The notes: a model not told the origin generated them from the sequence alone. Counted from the stretch's first letter, positions 1 to 7,134 are shown. The stretch: 15,376 nucleotides of DNA from CAYSAA01 sp964428905 (GCA_964428905.1 CAYSAA010000071.1:1-15376), one strand, 5' to 3'. Numbers and translations are program-made.

Positions 1-63
1 TCTGAATATTTTTTAAACAAAGTGATATATAAAAATAGAAGCACCATTGCTTTGAAAGAATAG
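1..63 (+). CDS. Possible 3' end of an upstream gene (partial)
   Basis: Frame 1 is open from the window edge to a TAG at 61-63 and encodes about 20 residues (SEYFLNKVIYKNRSTIALKE). A second frame is open from 33 to a TAA at 150-152, so the true end of the upstream gene could be either stop, or the gene may be frameshifted. The product is not recognised. The only support is the open frame and the terminator-like hairpin that follows at 151-182. Confidence 0.25.
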   Translation, partial: SEYFLNKVIYKNRSTIALKE

Positions 64-150
64 TCCAAAAGGATACCGTAACTATATCAAGAGAAAAAAG
101 CATAGAGCAAACTGTCCAGGAAGAATGTAAGCTTCTTTTAGAGGCTTCTT

Positions 151-190
151 AAAACCATCCGCTATGCGGGTGCGTTGGTTTTTATTTTAT
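151..190 (+). terminator. Rho-independent terminator of the upstream unit
   Basis: An outer stem AAAACCA (151-157) / TGGTTTT (176-182) encloses a tight inner hairpin CCGC-TAT-GCGG (159-169). The 3' arm runs straight into a T-rich tract (179-189). An alternative pairing of 156-162 with 166-172 gives an equally strong hairpin. The position, upstream of the proS promoter, fits the end of a preceding transcript. Confidence 0.6.
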
Positions 191-386
191 CGATATATTT
201 ACAGGGATAAGAGGGAAAATATATTGTATAAAATGTTTTTGAGGGATGTTGTATTGGATTCGTGTTTAGAAAAGCTTGCACTATGGAATCTAGTAAATGG
301 TTCTTTAGACAATTGCAGGGAAATATGATAAAATTTTTGCAATCATAATATCTTTTGTATCAGCAAAAAAACTAAGGAGAGCAATC
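191..386 (+). promoter_or_regulatory. proS upstream region with candidate promoter
   Basis: The best promoter match is TAGACA (306-311), a 17-nt spacer, and TAAAAT (329-334). This would start transcription near 341, giving a leader of about 45 nt. The ribosome binding site AAGGAGA (374-380) lies 6 nt before the ATG at 387. No T-box specifier or antiterminator sequence is visible, although aminoacyl-tRNA synthetase genes often carry one. The rest of the stretch holds no gene that can be supported. Confidence 0.5.
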
Positions 387-1829
387 ATGAATGACGGAGA
401 ATTCGTAAAAGAAATCGCAGCTAAAGATGAAGTATTTTCCCAATGGTATATCGATGTGGTCAGAAAAGCTGATTTGGCTGATTATACAATGGTAAAGGGA
501 TGTATGGTTATTAAACCATACGGGTATGCTTTATGGGAAAATATGCAGCAGTGTCTGGACCAGAAGATCAAAGCAACCGGGCATAAAAATGCCTATTTCC
601 CCCTCTTTATCCCGGAGAGCTTGTTAAAAAAGGAAGCTGAACATGTGGAGGGGTTTGCACCCGAAGTAGCCTGGGTTACCCATGGAGGGGATCAAAAGTT
701 AGAAGAACGGTTGGCTGTGAGGCCAACTTCAGAAGCTATTATTGGCAGTCTTTATTCCAAATGGGTCCACTCCTGGCGTGACTTACCAATTTTAATCAAT
801 CAATGGGCTAATATTGTGCGCTGGGAAAAAGTCACACGTCCCTTTTTAAGGACCACAGAATTTTTATGGCAGGAGGGTCATACTGCACATAAAAATCAGG
901 AGGAAGCTGAAGAAGAGACTCTAAAAATATTGGCTGTCTACAAGGATTACATTGAAAATGACCTGGCTATTCCGGTACTAGTCGGTAAGAAAAGCAGTAA
1001 TGAAAAATTTGCCGGAGCCATGCATACCTATACTTTGGAAGCATTGATGGGTGATGGAAAAATTTTGCAGGCCGGTACTTCCCATAATCTGGGCCAAAAT
1101 TTTGCCAAAGCCTTTGATATTCGTTTTTTAGATGAAAATCAGGAAGAACAGTATGCCTGGACTACCTCATGGGGAACCTCGACACGACTTGTGGGGGGAA
1201 TCATTATGGTTCACGGAGATGAACGTGGTTTAAAATTGCCACCAAAAGTGGCCCCCATTCAAGTTGTCATTGTTCCGATTCTTTTTGATAAGACTAAACA
1301 GGACGTGTTGAAGAAAGCCCTGGAATTAAAAGCACTTTTGTCTGAAAAGTTTAGGGTTGAGTTGGATGATCGGGATGCCTATACCCCGGGATGGAAATTT
1401 AATGAATGGGAAATGAAGGGTGTTCCTGTTCGATTAGAAATTGGCCCTCGTGATTTGGCTCAGCAGCAGGTTGTAGCGGTAAGAAGAGATAAAGGAAATA
1501 AAGTTATTGTCAAGGAAAACGAATTGATTTTAACTGTAGAAAAATGGATGGGAGATATCCAAAATAATCTATATATGCAAGCCAGGACACGTTTGGAGGA
1601 AAATATCCGATTTGCCGATCATTATGAGCAATTTAAAGAAATAATAGCAGAGAAACGTGGTTTTGTCAAAGCTTATTGGTGTGGTTGTGAAGAATGTGAA
1701 AACCAGATAAAAAAAGAAACTAAAGCTACCATTCGATGTCTGGCGATGGAGAATAATAAAGAAAAAGGAAAATGTATTTATTGTGGCAAAGAATCTACTT
1801 CTCTCGTCTATTTTGGCAGGGCATATTAA
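387..1829 (+). CDS. proS: Prolyl-tRNA synthetase, short archaeal/eukaryotic-type (ProS type 3)
   Basis: A class II aminoacyl-tRNA synthetase that charges tRNA-Pro with proline in the cytosol. At 480 residues it has the length of the archaeal/eukaryotic-type (type 3) enzyme. It lacks the YbaK-like editing insertion of the roughly 570-residue bacterial type. Visible signatures are RPTSEAIIG (112-120), the class II motif 2 region RPFLRTTEFLWQEGH (about 151-165), the motif 3-like stretch with HGDERGL, and the anticodon-binding domain starting near KVAPIQVVIVPI. The C-terminal tail carries a cysteine cluster (C432, C434, C437, C451, C463, C466) typical of the zinc-binding C-terminal domain of this type. 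The start is well placed behind AAGGAGA with 6-nt spacing. It probably has its own promoter. The identification is firm. Confidence 0.96.
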   Translation: MNDGEFVKEIAAKDEVFSQWYIDVVRKADLADYTMVKGCMVIKPYGYALWENMQQCLDQKIKATGHKNAYFPLFIPESLLKKEAEHVEGFAPEVAWVTHGGDQKLEERLAVRPTSEAIIGSLYSKWVHSWRDLPILINQWANIVRWEKVTRPFLRTTEFLWQEGHTAHKNQEEAEEETLKILAVYKDYIENDLAIPVLVGKKSSNEKFAGAMHTYTLEALMGDGKILQAGTSHNLGQNFAKAFDIRFLDENQEEQYAWTTSWGTSTRLVGGIIMVHGDERGLKLPPKVAPIQVVIVPILFDKTKQDVLKKALELKALLSEKFRVELDDRDAYTPGWKFNEWEMKGVPVRLEIGPRDLAQQQVVAVRRDKGNKVIVKENELILTVEKWMGDIQNNLYMQARTRLEENIRFADHYEQFKEIIAEKRGFVKAYWCGCEECENQIKKETKATIRCLAMENNKEKGKCIYCGKESTSLVYFGRAY

Positions 1830-1906
1830 AGACTATTTTTCCTAATATATGGAATGAATTTTAATAATGTCTTTAAGAAAGCATCTAAAAAAGGAGGTGT
1901 GGAAAA

Positions 1907-2164
1907 ATGGAGAAAAAATTGATTGGTCATGTCATTGATTATTTTGCAAAGATAGAAGTAGCGGCCATCGATATTGATTCAGGAGAGATTCGGATAGGGG
2001 ATACCTTGCATTTTAGCGGTCATACCACTGATTTTTCGCAGGAAATTGAATCAATGCAAATTGATAAAGAGCAGGTAGATTCGGCCAGTGCTGGTGACTC
2101 TGTCGGGATTAAGGTAGAAGAAAGAGTAAGAGGTGGAGATGAAGTATACAAAGTGATTGATTAA
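1907..2164 (+). CDS. Small orphan EF-Tu domain-2-like protein
   Basis: An 85-residue protein that is a single translation-factor beta-barrel (EF-Tu/IF2 domain 2 fold) without a GTPase domain. The pattern seen is IGHVIDYFAKIEVAAIDI, then RIGDTLHFSGHTTDF, then a SAGDSVGIKVEERVRGGDEVYKV ending, which matches the 'G-D-x-V/L ... G-x-x-V-G-I' rhythm of domain 2. Such proteins are usually annotated 'translation elongation factor-like protein' and their role is unknown. They resemble the C-terminal domain attached to U32 peptidases. The ribosome binding site is strong (AAAAGGAGGTG just before the ATG at 1907), and the gene sits 77 nt after proS, so co-transcription is plausible. The last codons form one arm of a stem-loop (2138-2191). 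The fold call is fairly sure and no function is claimed. Confidence 0.8.
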   Translation: MEKKLIGHVIDYFAKIEVAAIDIDSGEIRIGDTLHFSGHTTDFSQEIESMQIDKEQVDSASAGDSVGIKVEERVRGGDEVYKVID

Positions 2165-2191
2165 TAGAAATGATCACTTTCATACTTCATC
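2138..2191 (+). terminator. Stem-loop spanning the end of the EF-like gene
   Basis: GATGAAGTAT (2138-2147) pairs with ATACTTCATC (2182-2191), and AAAGTGAT (2150-2157) pairs with ATCACTTT (2173-2180). This gives 18 base pairs with one small internal loop (AC opposite C) and a 15-nt loop that contains the stop codon. There is no T tract directly after it, so it may be a 3' end-stabilising structure or a barrier between the convergent units and not a classic terminator. Confidence 0.55.
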
Positions 2192-2293
2192 TATATCTCT
2201 TACAAAACAGTTTTTATAGGTAACACATCTTCAGTTTGAAGTAGAGCATAGACGTTACAGGGGAGGTCCCTCCTCTAAGTATACTGTATTGTG

Positions 2294-3097
2294 TTATTTT
2301 TTCTTTTCTTCAGCTTTGGCAGTAGATTCCTGATGCTTATTATAAATATCTAAAAATGGTTTAACAAACTCCATAGGGAATGGGAATACAGTTGTGGTAT
2401 TCTTGTCTGCTGCAATAATTCCCAGGGTTTGCAAATAACGTAATTGCAGAGCCAGCGGCTGTAAGCTCATCTTTTCTGCCGCTTGAACCAGTTTTTCCGA
2501 TGCCTGGAATTCGCCCTCAGCGTGAATGACTTTTGCTCTTCTTTCTCTTTCTGCTTCTGCCTGTTTGGCCATGGCACGCCGCATATTTTCCGGTAATTCC
2601 ACATCTTTGGTTTCTACCGTGCTAACCTTAATTCCCCAGGGATCAGTCTGTTCATCAACAATCTGTTGGAGTGTTTGGTTTATTTTTTCCCTTTGGGACA
2701 AGAAAGTATCCAGATCCCTTTCTCCCAGGACACTTCTAAGGGTGGTCTGGGCTATTTGGGACGTGGCAGTAATATAGTTTTCCACTGAAATGATGGCTTT
2801 AACCGGATCAATAACCCGAAAATAAATCACTGCATTAACTTTAATGGGAACCGTATCACTGGTGATGACCTCCTGGGCAGGCACATCCATATTGATGGTT
2901 CGCAGGCTTACTTTTACCATACGGTCAACAATTGGAATAAGAATAATAAGACCCGGTCCCTTTGCACCGACAACTCTTCCCAAACGAAAGATAACACCTC
3001 TCTCGTATTCTTTAACGATTTTGATAGCTTGAGACAGGATAATCAAAATAATAATCAGAATACCAAGATAAAGGCTTGATGAAGTAATAATATCCAT
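2294..3097 (-). CDS. Slipin/stomatin-like SPFH membrane protein
   Basis: A membrane-anchored SPFH (band 7/prohibitin) protein of the slipin family, 267 residues. An N-terminal hydrophobic anchor (about residues 8-25) is followed by KEYERGVIFRLGRV, the PGLIILIPIVDRM turn and the MDVPAQEVITSDTVPIKVNAVIYFRV core. A charged coiled-coil region follows (AKQAEAERERRAKVIHAEGE, about 180-200), and a hydrophobic patch TTTVFPFPMEFVKPFL lies near the C-terminus. In the Pyrococcus horikoshii pair PH1510/PH1511, the NfeD protease cleaves the partner stomatin in such a C-terminal hydrophobic segment. Here nfeD lies immediately upstream, with only 1 nt between its stop and this ATG. The ribosome binding site AAGGAGGAAT overlaps the end of nfeD, so translational coupling is likely. 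These proteins form oligomeric membrane scaffolds; the substrate or process served here is unknown. Confidence 0.93.
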   Translation of the reverse strand: MDIITSSSLYLGILIIILIILSQAIKIVKEYERGVIFRLGRVVGAKGPGLIILIPIVDRMVKVSLRTINMDVPAQEVITSDTVPIKVNAVIYFRVIDPVKAIISVENYITATSQIAQTTLRSVLGERDLDTFLSQREKINQTLQQIVDEQTDPWGIKVSTVETKDVELPENMRRAMAKQAEAERERRAKVIHAEGEFQASEKLVQAAEKMSLQPLALQLRYLQTLGIIAADKNTTTVFPFPMEFVKPFLDIYNKHQESTAKAEEKKK

Positions 3098-3098
3098 T

Positions 3099-4427
3099 TT
3101 ATTCCTCCTTTTTATCAGTTTTCTTGACCATTAAACGAAGTCCTTCTAAAGATATGACAATAACTTTTTCTCCTTTTTTAATATGTGTTCCGTCAAAGAC
3201 GGTAGCTTGCCATAATTCTCCATGGATAAAGATTTGACCGCCCGGATTTAAATAAGTCCTGGCTGTTCCAATCATGCCAACCAGGCTTTCTTTGCCAGAA
3301 ATTGGTTTTTTCCATTGTATTTTAATACCCTTGGTTACTGCAAATAGAAAGAATATTCCGGTGGCAGCTACTATGGTAAGAATCACACCTGAGGAAATTC
3401 TTAAGAAGGGAGCCATGTCTTTGGTTAACATAAAAGAACCCAGGGTTAAAGAAGTGATTCCTCCCAGGGTAAGTAGACCAAAAGTTGGTGTATAGATTTC
3501 AAAGATAAATAAAATGATGCCTATTGTAATCAGAATGATACCGGCAAAATTGATTGGTATCATCTGAAAAGCTACAAAGGCAAGGATGAGACATATACCG
3601 CCAAATATACCCGGGAACAACGCCCCGGGAGTGCTGAATTCACCCAGGATTCCATAAATACCTAAAAATAGAAGGATATAGGCGATATTAGGGTTGGAAA
3701 GGGAATTAAGAAATAAATCCTTGACTGACATTTTATATTCAACCATTTCTTTTCCCATAGTACTTAATCTTTTATCTCCTTCGATGGTTGTTACCCTTAC
3801 GCCATCAATCATAAAAATCAATTCATCCAGACTATCAGAGATAAATTCGATAATATTGCTTTCGAGTGCTTCCTGTTCGGTGATAGATATGCTTTCCCTT
3901 ACAAATTTTTCAGCTAGGTCTTCGTTTCTATTTCTATTATCAGCGATTGTCTTAATATAGGCAGCCGCATCATTCACTACCTTTTCTTTGGTTTCTTCAT
4001 CCATCTGGCCTTCACCCATGGCAACCGGATGTGCCGCACCAATATTGGTACCGGGAGCCATGGCTGCAATGTTTGCTGCTAAGGTAATAAAAGCTCCGGC
4101 AGAGGCAGCTCTGGCACCCTGTGGGGCAATATAGATAATGACAGGTACACGGGTATTTAGCATTTCTTTAATAATTTTTCTCATTGAATCATCTAAACCG
4201 CCGGGAGTATCCATCTGTATGATGATGCATTCTGCCTGGTTATTTTCCGCCTCCTCTATTCCGCCTACTATATATTGGGCTGTAATCGGGTTGATCGTTC
4301 CTTCCAGATTTAGAACATAAATAACAGTAGAAGGCTGAGCAAGGGTTGGATGTGTAAACAGTATAATAAAAAGCAGGCTTAGAAACGCGACGGACAAATT
4401 ATTTTTCCTATGATTTAAGAATAACAT
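3099..4427 (-). CDS. nfeD: NfeD-family membrane-bound serine protease (long form)
   Basis: A 442-residue long-form NfeD. A signal peptide/anchor (about 1-30, ending TLAQP) is followed by a ClpP/SppA-class protease domain, with the substrate-groove motif MDTPGGLDDSMR and the probable catalytic serine in ARAASAGAFI. The expected catalytic lysine is in the AAAYIKTIADNR region, which fits the Ser-Lys dyad of the family. Several membrane segments occupy about residues 240-370 (e.g. NIAYILLFLGIYGILGEF), and a C-terminal OB-fold (LVGMIGTARTYLNPGGQIFI to the end) lies outside the membrane. It is co-transcribed with the slipin gene downstream. The start ATG at 4427 has only a weak AAAGGG ribosome binding site, but the signal peptide begins correctly there. 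An extended -10 promoter lies about 30 nt upstream. Proposed roles in the literature concern membrane quality control together with slipins. Confidence 0.93.
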   Translation of the reverse strand: MLFLNHRKNNLSVAFLSLLFIILFTHPTLAQPSTVIYVLNLEGTINPITAQYIVGGIEEAENNQAECIIIQMDTPGGLDDSMRKIIKEMLNTRVPVIIYIAPQGARAASAGAFITLAANIAAMAPGTNIGAAHPVAMGEGQMDEETKEKVVNDAAAYIKTIADNRNRNEDLAEKFVRESISITEQEALESNIIEFISDSLDELIFMIDGVRVTTIEGDKRLSTMGKEMVEYKMSVKDLFLNSLSNPNIAYILLFLGIYGILGEFSTPGALFPGIFGGICLILAFVAFQMIPINFAGIILITIGIILFIFEIYTPTFGLLTLGGITSLTLGSFMLTKDMAPFLRISSGVILTIVAATGIFFLFAVTKGIKIQWKKPISGKESLVGMIGTARTYLNPGGQIFIHGELWQATVFDGTHIKKGEKVIVISLEGLRLMVKKTDKKEE

Positions 4428-4459
4428 AACTGCCCTTTCTCATAATCTATGATAGTATT

Positions 4460-4468
4460 ATTATAACA
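4460..4468 (-). promoter_or_regulatory. Extended -10 promoter of nfeD–slipin operon
   Basis: On the minus strand the sequence reads TGTTATAAT, an extended -10 (TGn-TATAAT). It would start transcription near 4453, about 26 nt before the nfeD ATG. No good -35 hexamer is present, which is normal for extended -10 promoters. Confidence 0.5.
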
Positions 4469-4635
4469 TAACAGTTGAAAAAATATCTAATGGTATTAAG
4501 GTAAGGAATAACAGTGATAATTTTAGGGATAATAAAAGAAATCAATTTTTAACAGAAGCAATTAAAGTCATATATCCCTGGCAATATTTCACTTAATAAT
4601 TTTACTGATTAATCATTACTTTGAAGGGATTTTTT

Positions 4636-5526
4636 ATGGATAAAAAAGAAAAAGAAGGCGTCATTCTGGTTATTATTTGTGTATTTATTCATGGAGCTCT
4701 CCCGATTTTAGGAAAATATGGTGTCTCTCTTGTTCACCCGCTTTTTTTTGCTTCTGTAACCAACCTGATTGCCGCTGCCGGTCTGATTCTGTTTATCCTA
4801 TTGAGAAGAAATTCAATTCTCATATTGATAGATAAAAGATTTTTTCTTAATCTATTGGCGATCGGGTTTTTTGGTACTACATTATCCAATATACTATTTT
4901 TTTATGGTGTCAGATTAACCAGTGGAATTAATTCTGCTATTTTATTGCAGGTGGAACCAATTTATGCCCTTTTTATCGGGTATCTCCTGCTTAACGAAAG
5001 AGTGACTTTGAGGCAAATTCTTTCTACATTCATCATTATTCTCGGAACTTTGATGGTAGTTTATCAGGGAACTCTTAAGCTGAACTGGGGCGATTTATTG
5101 GTTTTAGGTACACCTATCTGTTATCAAATTGCTCACATTTTCGGTAAGCGATTATTAAGACAAACCGATCTGAGCCCTCTTTTTATTGCTGCCGGGAGAA
5201 CTTTGTATGGGGGTGTTTTCCTATTCATATTAAGCCAGTTAGCTGGAGTTCATGAATTTAACCGGTTAAAAGAATTGAACATTCTGGGAATTCTTATCTT
5301 CTATGGCATTGTGATCTATGCCTTAACTTATTATACATTCTATGAAGCAATTAAACGTATTAATCTTTCCAAAGCGACTGCTATTATCTCGGCATACCCG
5401 GCAGTGTCTATTATACTGGCCTGGTTTATTTTAAGAGAGATTCCTGATCTTTATCAGATGAGCGGTTTTTTTATTATACTCCTGGGCATTGTCTATTTAT
5501 CACACCTCAGAAGCGAGTTACGATAA
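4636..5526 (+). CDS. EamA/DMT-family permease (drug/metabolite transporter)
   Basis: An inner-membrane permease of the drug/metabolite transporter superfamily with two EamA repeats and about ten transmembrane helices in 296 residues. First-repeat landmarks are PILGKYGVSLVHPLFFASV and the GVRLTSGINSAILLQVEPIYALFIGYLLLNERVTLRQ stretch. In the second repeat the matching landmarks are FYEAIKRINLSKATAIISAYPAVSIILAWFILREIPD and the final helix. The two-fold internal repeat (paired 'P-ala-aliphatic-E' helices) is diagnostic. A TTG at 4621 would add five residues, but the ATG at 4636 is preferred because AAGGGA (4624-4629) sits 6 nt upstream of it. The gene is divergent from nfeD. The substrate cannot be read from the sequence; family members move amino acids, nucleotides or other small metabolites. 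Confidence 0.88.
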   Translation: MDKKEKEGVILVIICVFIHGALPILGKYGVSLVHPLFFASVTNLIAAAGLILFILLRRNSILILIDKRFFLNLLAIGFFGTTLSNILFFYGVRLTSGINSAILLQVEPIYALFIGYLLLNERVTLRQILSTFIIILGTLMVVYQGTLKLNWGDLLVLGTPICYQIAHIFGKRLLRQTDLSPLFIAAGRTLYGGVFLFILSQLAGVHEFNRLKELNILGILIFYGIVIYALTYYTFYEAIKRINLSKATAIISAYPAVSIILAWFILREIPDLYQMSGFFIILLGIVYLSHLRSELR

Positions 5527-5758
5527 AGATATTTTTTCATTATCAGTGGGAACTTTTCCAAAGATACAATTAGAAATTCAATTTTGCATTAATTTTCTTA
5601 AGCAGAGTATTTGCCTTAGTTATGACTCTTATATTTTCGGTATGGTTAAAGTATCCAAATACGAATAAGCCTGGACATCGCAACTGCATAGATCTTAAAA
5701 TATGAGAAGGTATAGATAGCATAAATTAAAAATAACACGCACAAAAAAGTAAAATTTT

Positions 5759-5788
5759 TTGACAAAAATGATGGTCTTGTTCTAAAAT
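5759..5788 (+). promoter_or_regulatory. Sigma-70-type promoter of the inositol locus
   Basis: A perfect -35 TTGACA (5759-5764), an 18-nt spacer, and -10 TAAAAT (5783-5788) predict a start near 5795. This is the best promoter match in the region, and it is followed immediately by a palindrome suited to repressor binding. Confidence 0.7.
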
Positions 5789-5797
5789 GAAATTACC

Positions 5798-5811
5798 TGC
5801 AATCGAATGCA
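5798..5811 (+). promoter_or_regulatory. Candidate LacI-family operator
   Basis: TGCAATCGAATGCA is an imperfect palindrome (12 of 14 positions symmetric) centred on CG at 5804-5805. LacI-family operators typically have this central CG and about this length. It lies at roughly +4 to +17 of the predicted transcript, a classic repression position. A LacI-family regulator is encoded within the same locus (10635-11651). That this regulator binds here is an inference. Confidence 0.5.
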
Positions 5812-6039
5812 TTACTATAATTTTTTAACACTGTTCAGACTCCAGACTAATAACATAAAATTACTTATATAAGATATTCTAAATTGTTTATTATGATAAG
5901 CGACATGACTTTATTACCCGAATGACCATAATTCAGCTTCTTGAAAAAGCCCCCCTGTGAGCATACCTGAAAATAAAGTGATAGTCTTCAAATAACAGGA
6001 AGCCGACAAGAGGAGGTGAGATACAGGAAGAAGATTTTT

Positions 6040-6093
6040 ATGTGTGTTGAAAATTTTAAAATATTTTATGGAGGTAATGGAGGTAAAAGATGA
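6040..6093 (+). CDS. Possible 17-codon leader ORF overlapping the binding-protein start
   Basis: The frame reads MCVENFKIFYGGNGGKR and stops at TGA 6091-6093, overlapping the ATG at 6090 as ATGA. A modest AGGAAG (6025-6030) lies 9 nt upstream. The sequence encoding GGNGGK is the doubled Shine-Dalgarno of the next gene, so the peptide itself may carry no function. If translated it could couple ribosome delivery to the binding-protein gene. It could equally be a chance frame. Confidence 0.25.
   Translation: MCVENFKIFYGGNGGKR
6068..6085 (+). repeat. Tandem 9-bp duplication giving a doubled Shine-Dalgarno
   Basis: ATGGAGGTA occurs twice head to tail (6068-6076, 6077-6085). Each copy has a GGAGGT ribosome binding sequence, and the second ends 5 nt before the ATG at 6090. 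This supports the chosen start and suggests high translation of the binding protein. Confidence 0.7.
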
Positions 6094-7070
6094 AACGTAA
6101 TGTGAAAACAGGGTTATTGCTATTTCTGGTAATTTTTTTGTTCTCGAGCATTTTCCTAACTTCTTTTGCAGCAGAAAAGGAATATAAAATTTTTGTAGTC
6201 GTCCATGGAGGTATTGCGGATCCATTCTGGAAAGTTTGCGAAAAGGGAGCACTCGATGCAGGTGAACTATATGATGATTTGGAGGTCATTTATACCGGTC
6301 CTGCAGTGTTTAAACTGGAAGAGTTTATATCCTATATAGAGGCAGCCTTGGCAAGCAACCCCGATGCTTTAGTCTGCACTTTGACTGCACCTGAGGCTAT
6401 GGATGAATCTCTTCGAGTAGAAATTGCTGCAGGACTACCGGTAGTTGCTATCAATGCCCCGGACCTTAGAGACCTCGAAGACAGAATACCCGTTTTAACT
6501 TATGTTGGTGAAGACAGCTACTTTATCGGGGTTAAAGCAGCCCAGGAGACCTTAGAGAGATTTACTCCCGAACGCGCAATATTTGCTAATCATCATCCAG
6601 GAGCTACTCACATTGAAGCAAGGGGAAGAGGTTATATAGATACCATGAAAGAAAAAGGTGTCACAGCAGAAGCTTTGGACATTACTGAGGATGCAGTTAA
6701 AGGTGCCGAGATGGTAGCTGCTTATTTAAAAACACATCCTGAAACTGATGCAATATTCTGCTCAAACACGATGCGCACAGAGACTATTATCCCGCGTTTA
6801 GAAGCAGACGGAATAGAAGTTGGAGTCGATGTAAAGATTGCCCAAATGGACAGTTCTTCCCAGATACTTGAATACATCCAGGAAGGCAAAGTAATGTTTA
6901 CCATGGATCAGCAGCAATACCTGCAGGGTTATCTCGGAGTAGTATTTGCTTATTTAAATGCCAAGTATGGATATATTCCTCCGCCGGCACCAGTCTCTAC
7001 AGGGCCAGCCGTTATTACTGCAGAGAACATTCCTTCTTTAGAGGATTTAGTTGAACAGGGATACAGGTAA
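6090..7070 (+). CDS. Periplasmic sugar/inositol-binding protein of a CUT2 ABC importer
   Basis: A substrate-binding protein of the RbsB-like group (periplasmic binding protein domain 4), 326 residues. The N-terminus has basic MKRNVK, a hydrophobic stretch (about 8-22) and a signal-peptidase-I site near SFA-A-E (27/28). There is no lipobox cysteine, implying a soluble periplasmic protein in a diderm cell. Mature landmarks are FVVVHGGIADPFWKVCEKGA, the ligand-contact strand YTGPA, PDALVCTLTAPEAMDE, GLPVVAINAP, and the C-lobe TDAIFCSNTMRTETIIPRLEA with later QMDSSSQILEYIQEGKVMFTMDQQQYLQGYLG, all in the usual order. It is the first gene of the transporter set and has a doubled Shine-Dalgarno. The ligand is inferred to be myo-inositol or a related cyclitol from the catabolic genes downstream; a plain sugar cannot be excluded from the sequence. 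Confidence 0.88.
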   Translation: MKRNVKTGLLLFLVIFLFSSIFLTSFAAEKEYKIFVVVHGGIADPFWKVCEKGALDAGELYDDLEVIYTGPAVFKLEEFISYIEAALASNPDALVCTLTAPEAMDESLRVEIAAGLPVVAINAPDLRDLEDRIPVLTYVGEDSYFIGVKAAQETLERFTPERAIFANHHPGATHIEARGRGYIDTMKEKGVTAEALDITEDAVKGAEMVAAYLKTHPETDAIFCSNTMRTETIIPRLEADGIEVGVDVKIAQMDSSSQILEYIQEGKVMFTMDQQQYLQGYLGVVFAYLNAKYGYIPPPAPVSTGPAVITAENIPSLEDLVEQGYR

Positions 7071-7102
7071 ACTTTATCTGTAAAGAGCAATCATTCGGTA
7101 AC

Positions 7103-7134
7103 TTGGGTGGTGTTGTTTTTTAGACACCACCCAA
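7103..7134 (+). other. Intercistronic stem-loop between binding-protein and permease genes
   Basis: TTGGGTGGTGT (7103-7113) pairs perfectly with ACACCACCCAA (7124-7134) across a 10-nt loop. No T tract follows, so it is more likely an RNA stability element or partial attenuator. Such elements let the binding protein be made in excess over the permease, as known for malE/malF-type operons. Confidence 0.65.

Larger units (their letters stand above)
5527..6089 (+). other. 563-bp intergenic region upstream of the importer genes
   Basis: It contains the main promoter and operator of the inositol locus (5759-5811), then a leader of about 295 nt. Pairings seen in the leader include GCTT/AAGC near 5937-5953 and CCTGT with ACAGG (about 5953-6001). 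A very strong but orphan Shine-Dalgarno sequence AGGAGGTGAG (6011-6020) has no ATG, GTG or TTG at a suitable distance. A 17-codon reading frame (6040-6093) ends on the start of the binding-protein gene. No known riboswitch class was recognised. Confidence 0.5.

Noticed and set aside
33..152. Second open frame ending at TAA 150-152
   Set aside because: It has no start codon and conflicts with the frame open from the window edge; too short to decide, kept only as a note on the partial upstream gene.
204..386. T-box riboswitch upstream of proS
   Set aside because: No T-box core sequence or specifier-type stem could be found in the leader.
1826..1876. TTAAAGAC / GTCTTTAA inverted repeat between proS and the EF-like gene
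   Set aside because: An 8-bp AT-rich stem with a 35-nt loop is too weak to call a terminator.
2221..2296. TAACACA (2221-2227) and TGTGTTA (2290-2296) inverted repeat
   Set aside because: Only 7 bp with a loop of more than 60 nt and overlapping a stop codon; chance is likely.
2526..4320. Several short plus-strand frames opposite nfeD and the slipin gene
   Set aside because: Antisense shadows of conserved coding sequence.
5914..6289. Two minus-strand open frames over the leader and start of the binding-protein gene
   Set aside because: They overlap the signal-peptide region of a clear gene and show no protein-like pattern or ribosome binding site.
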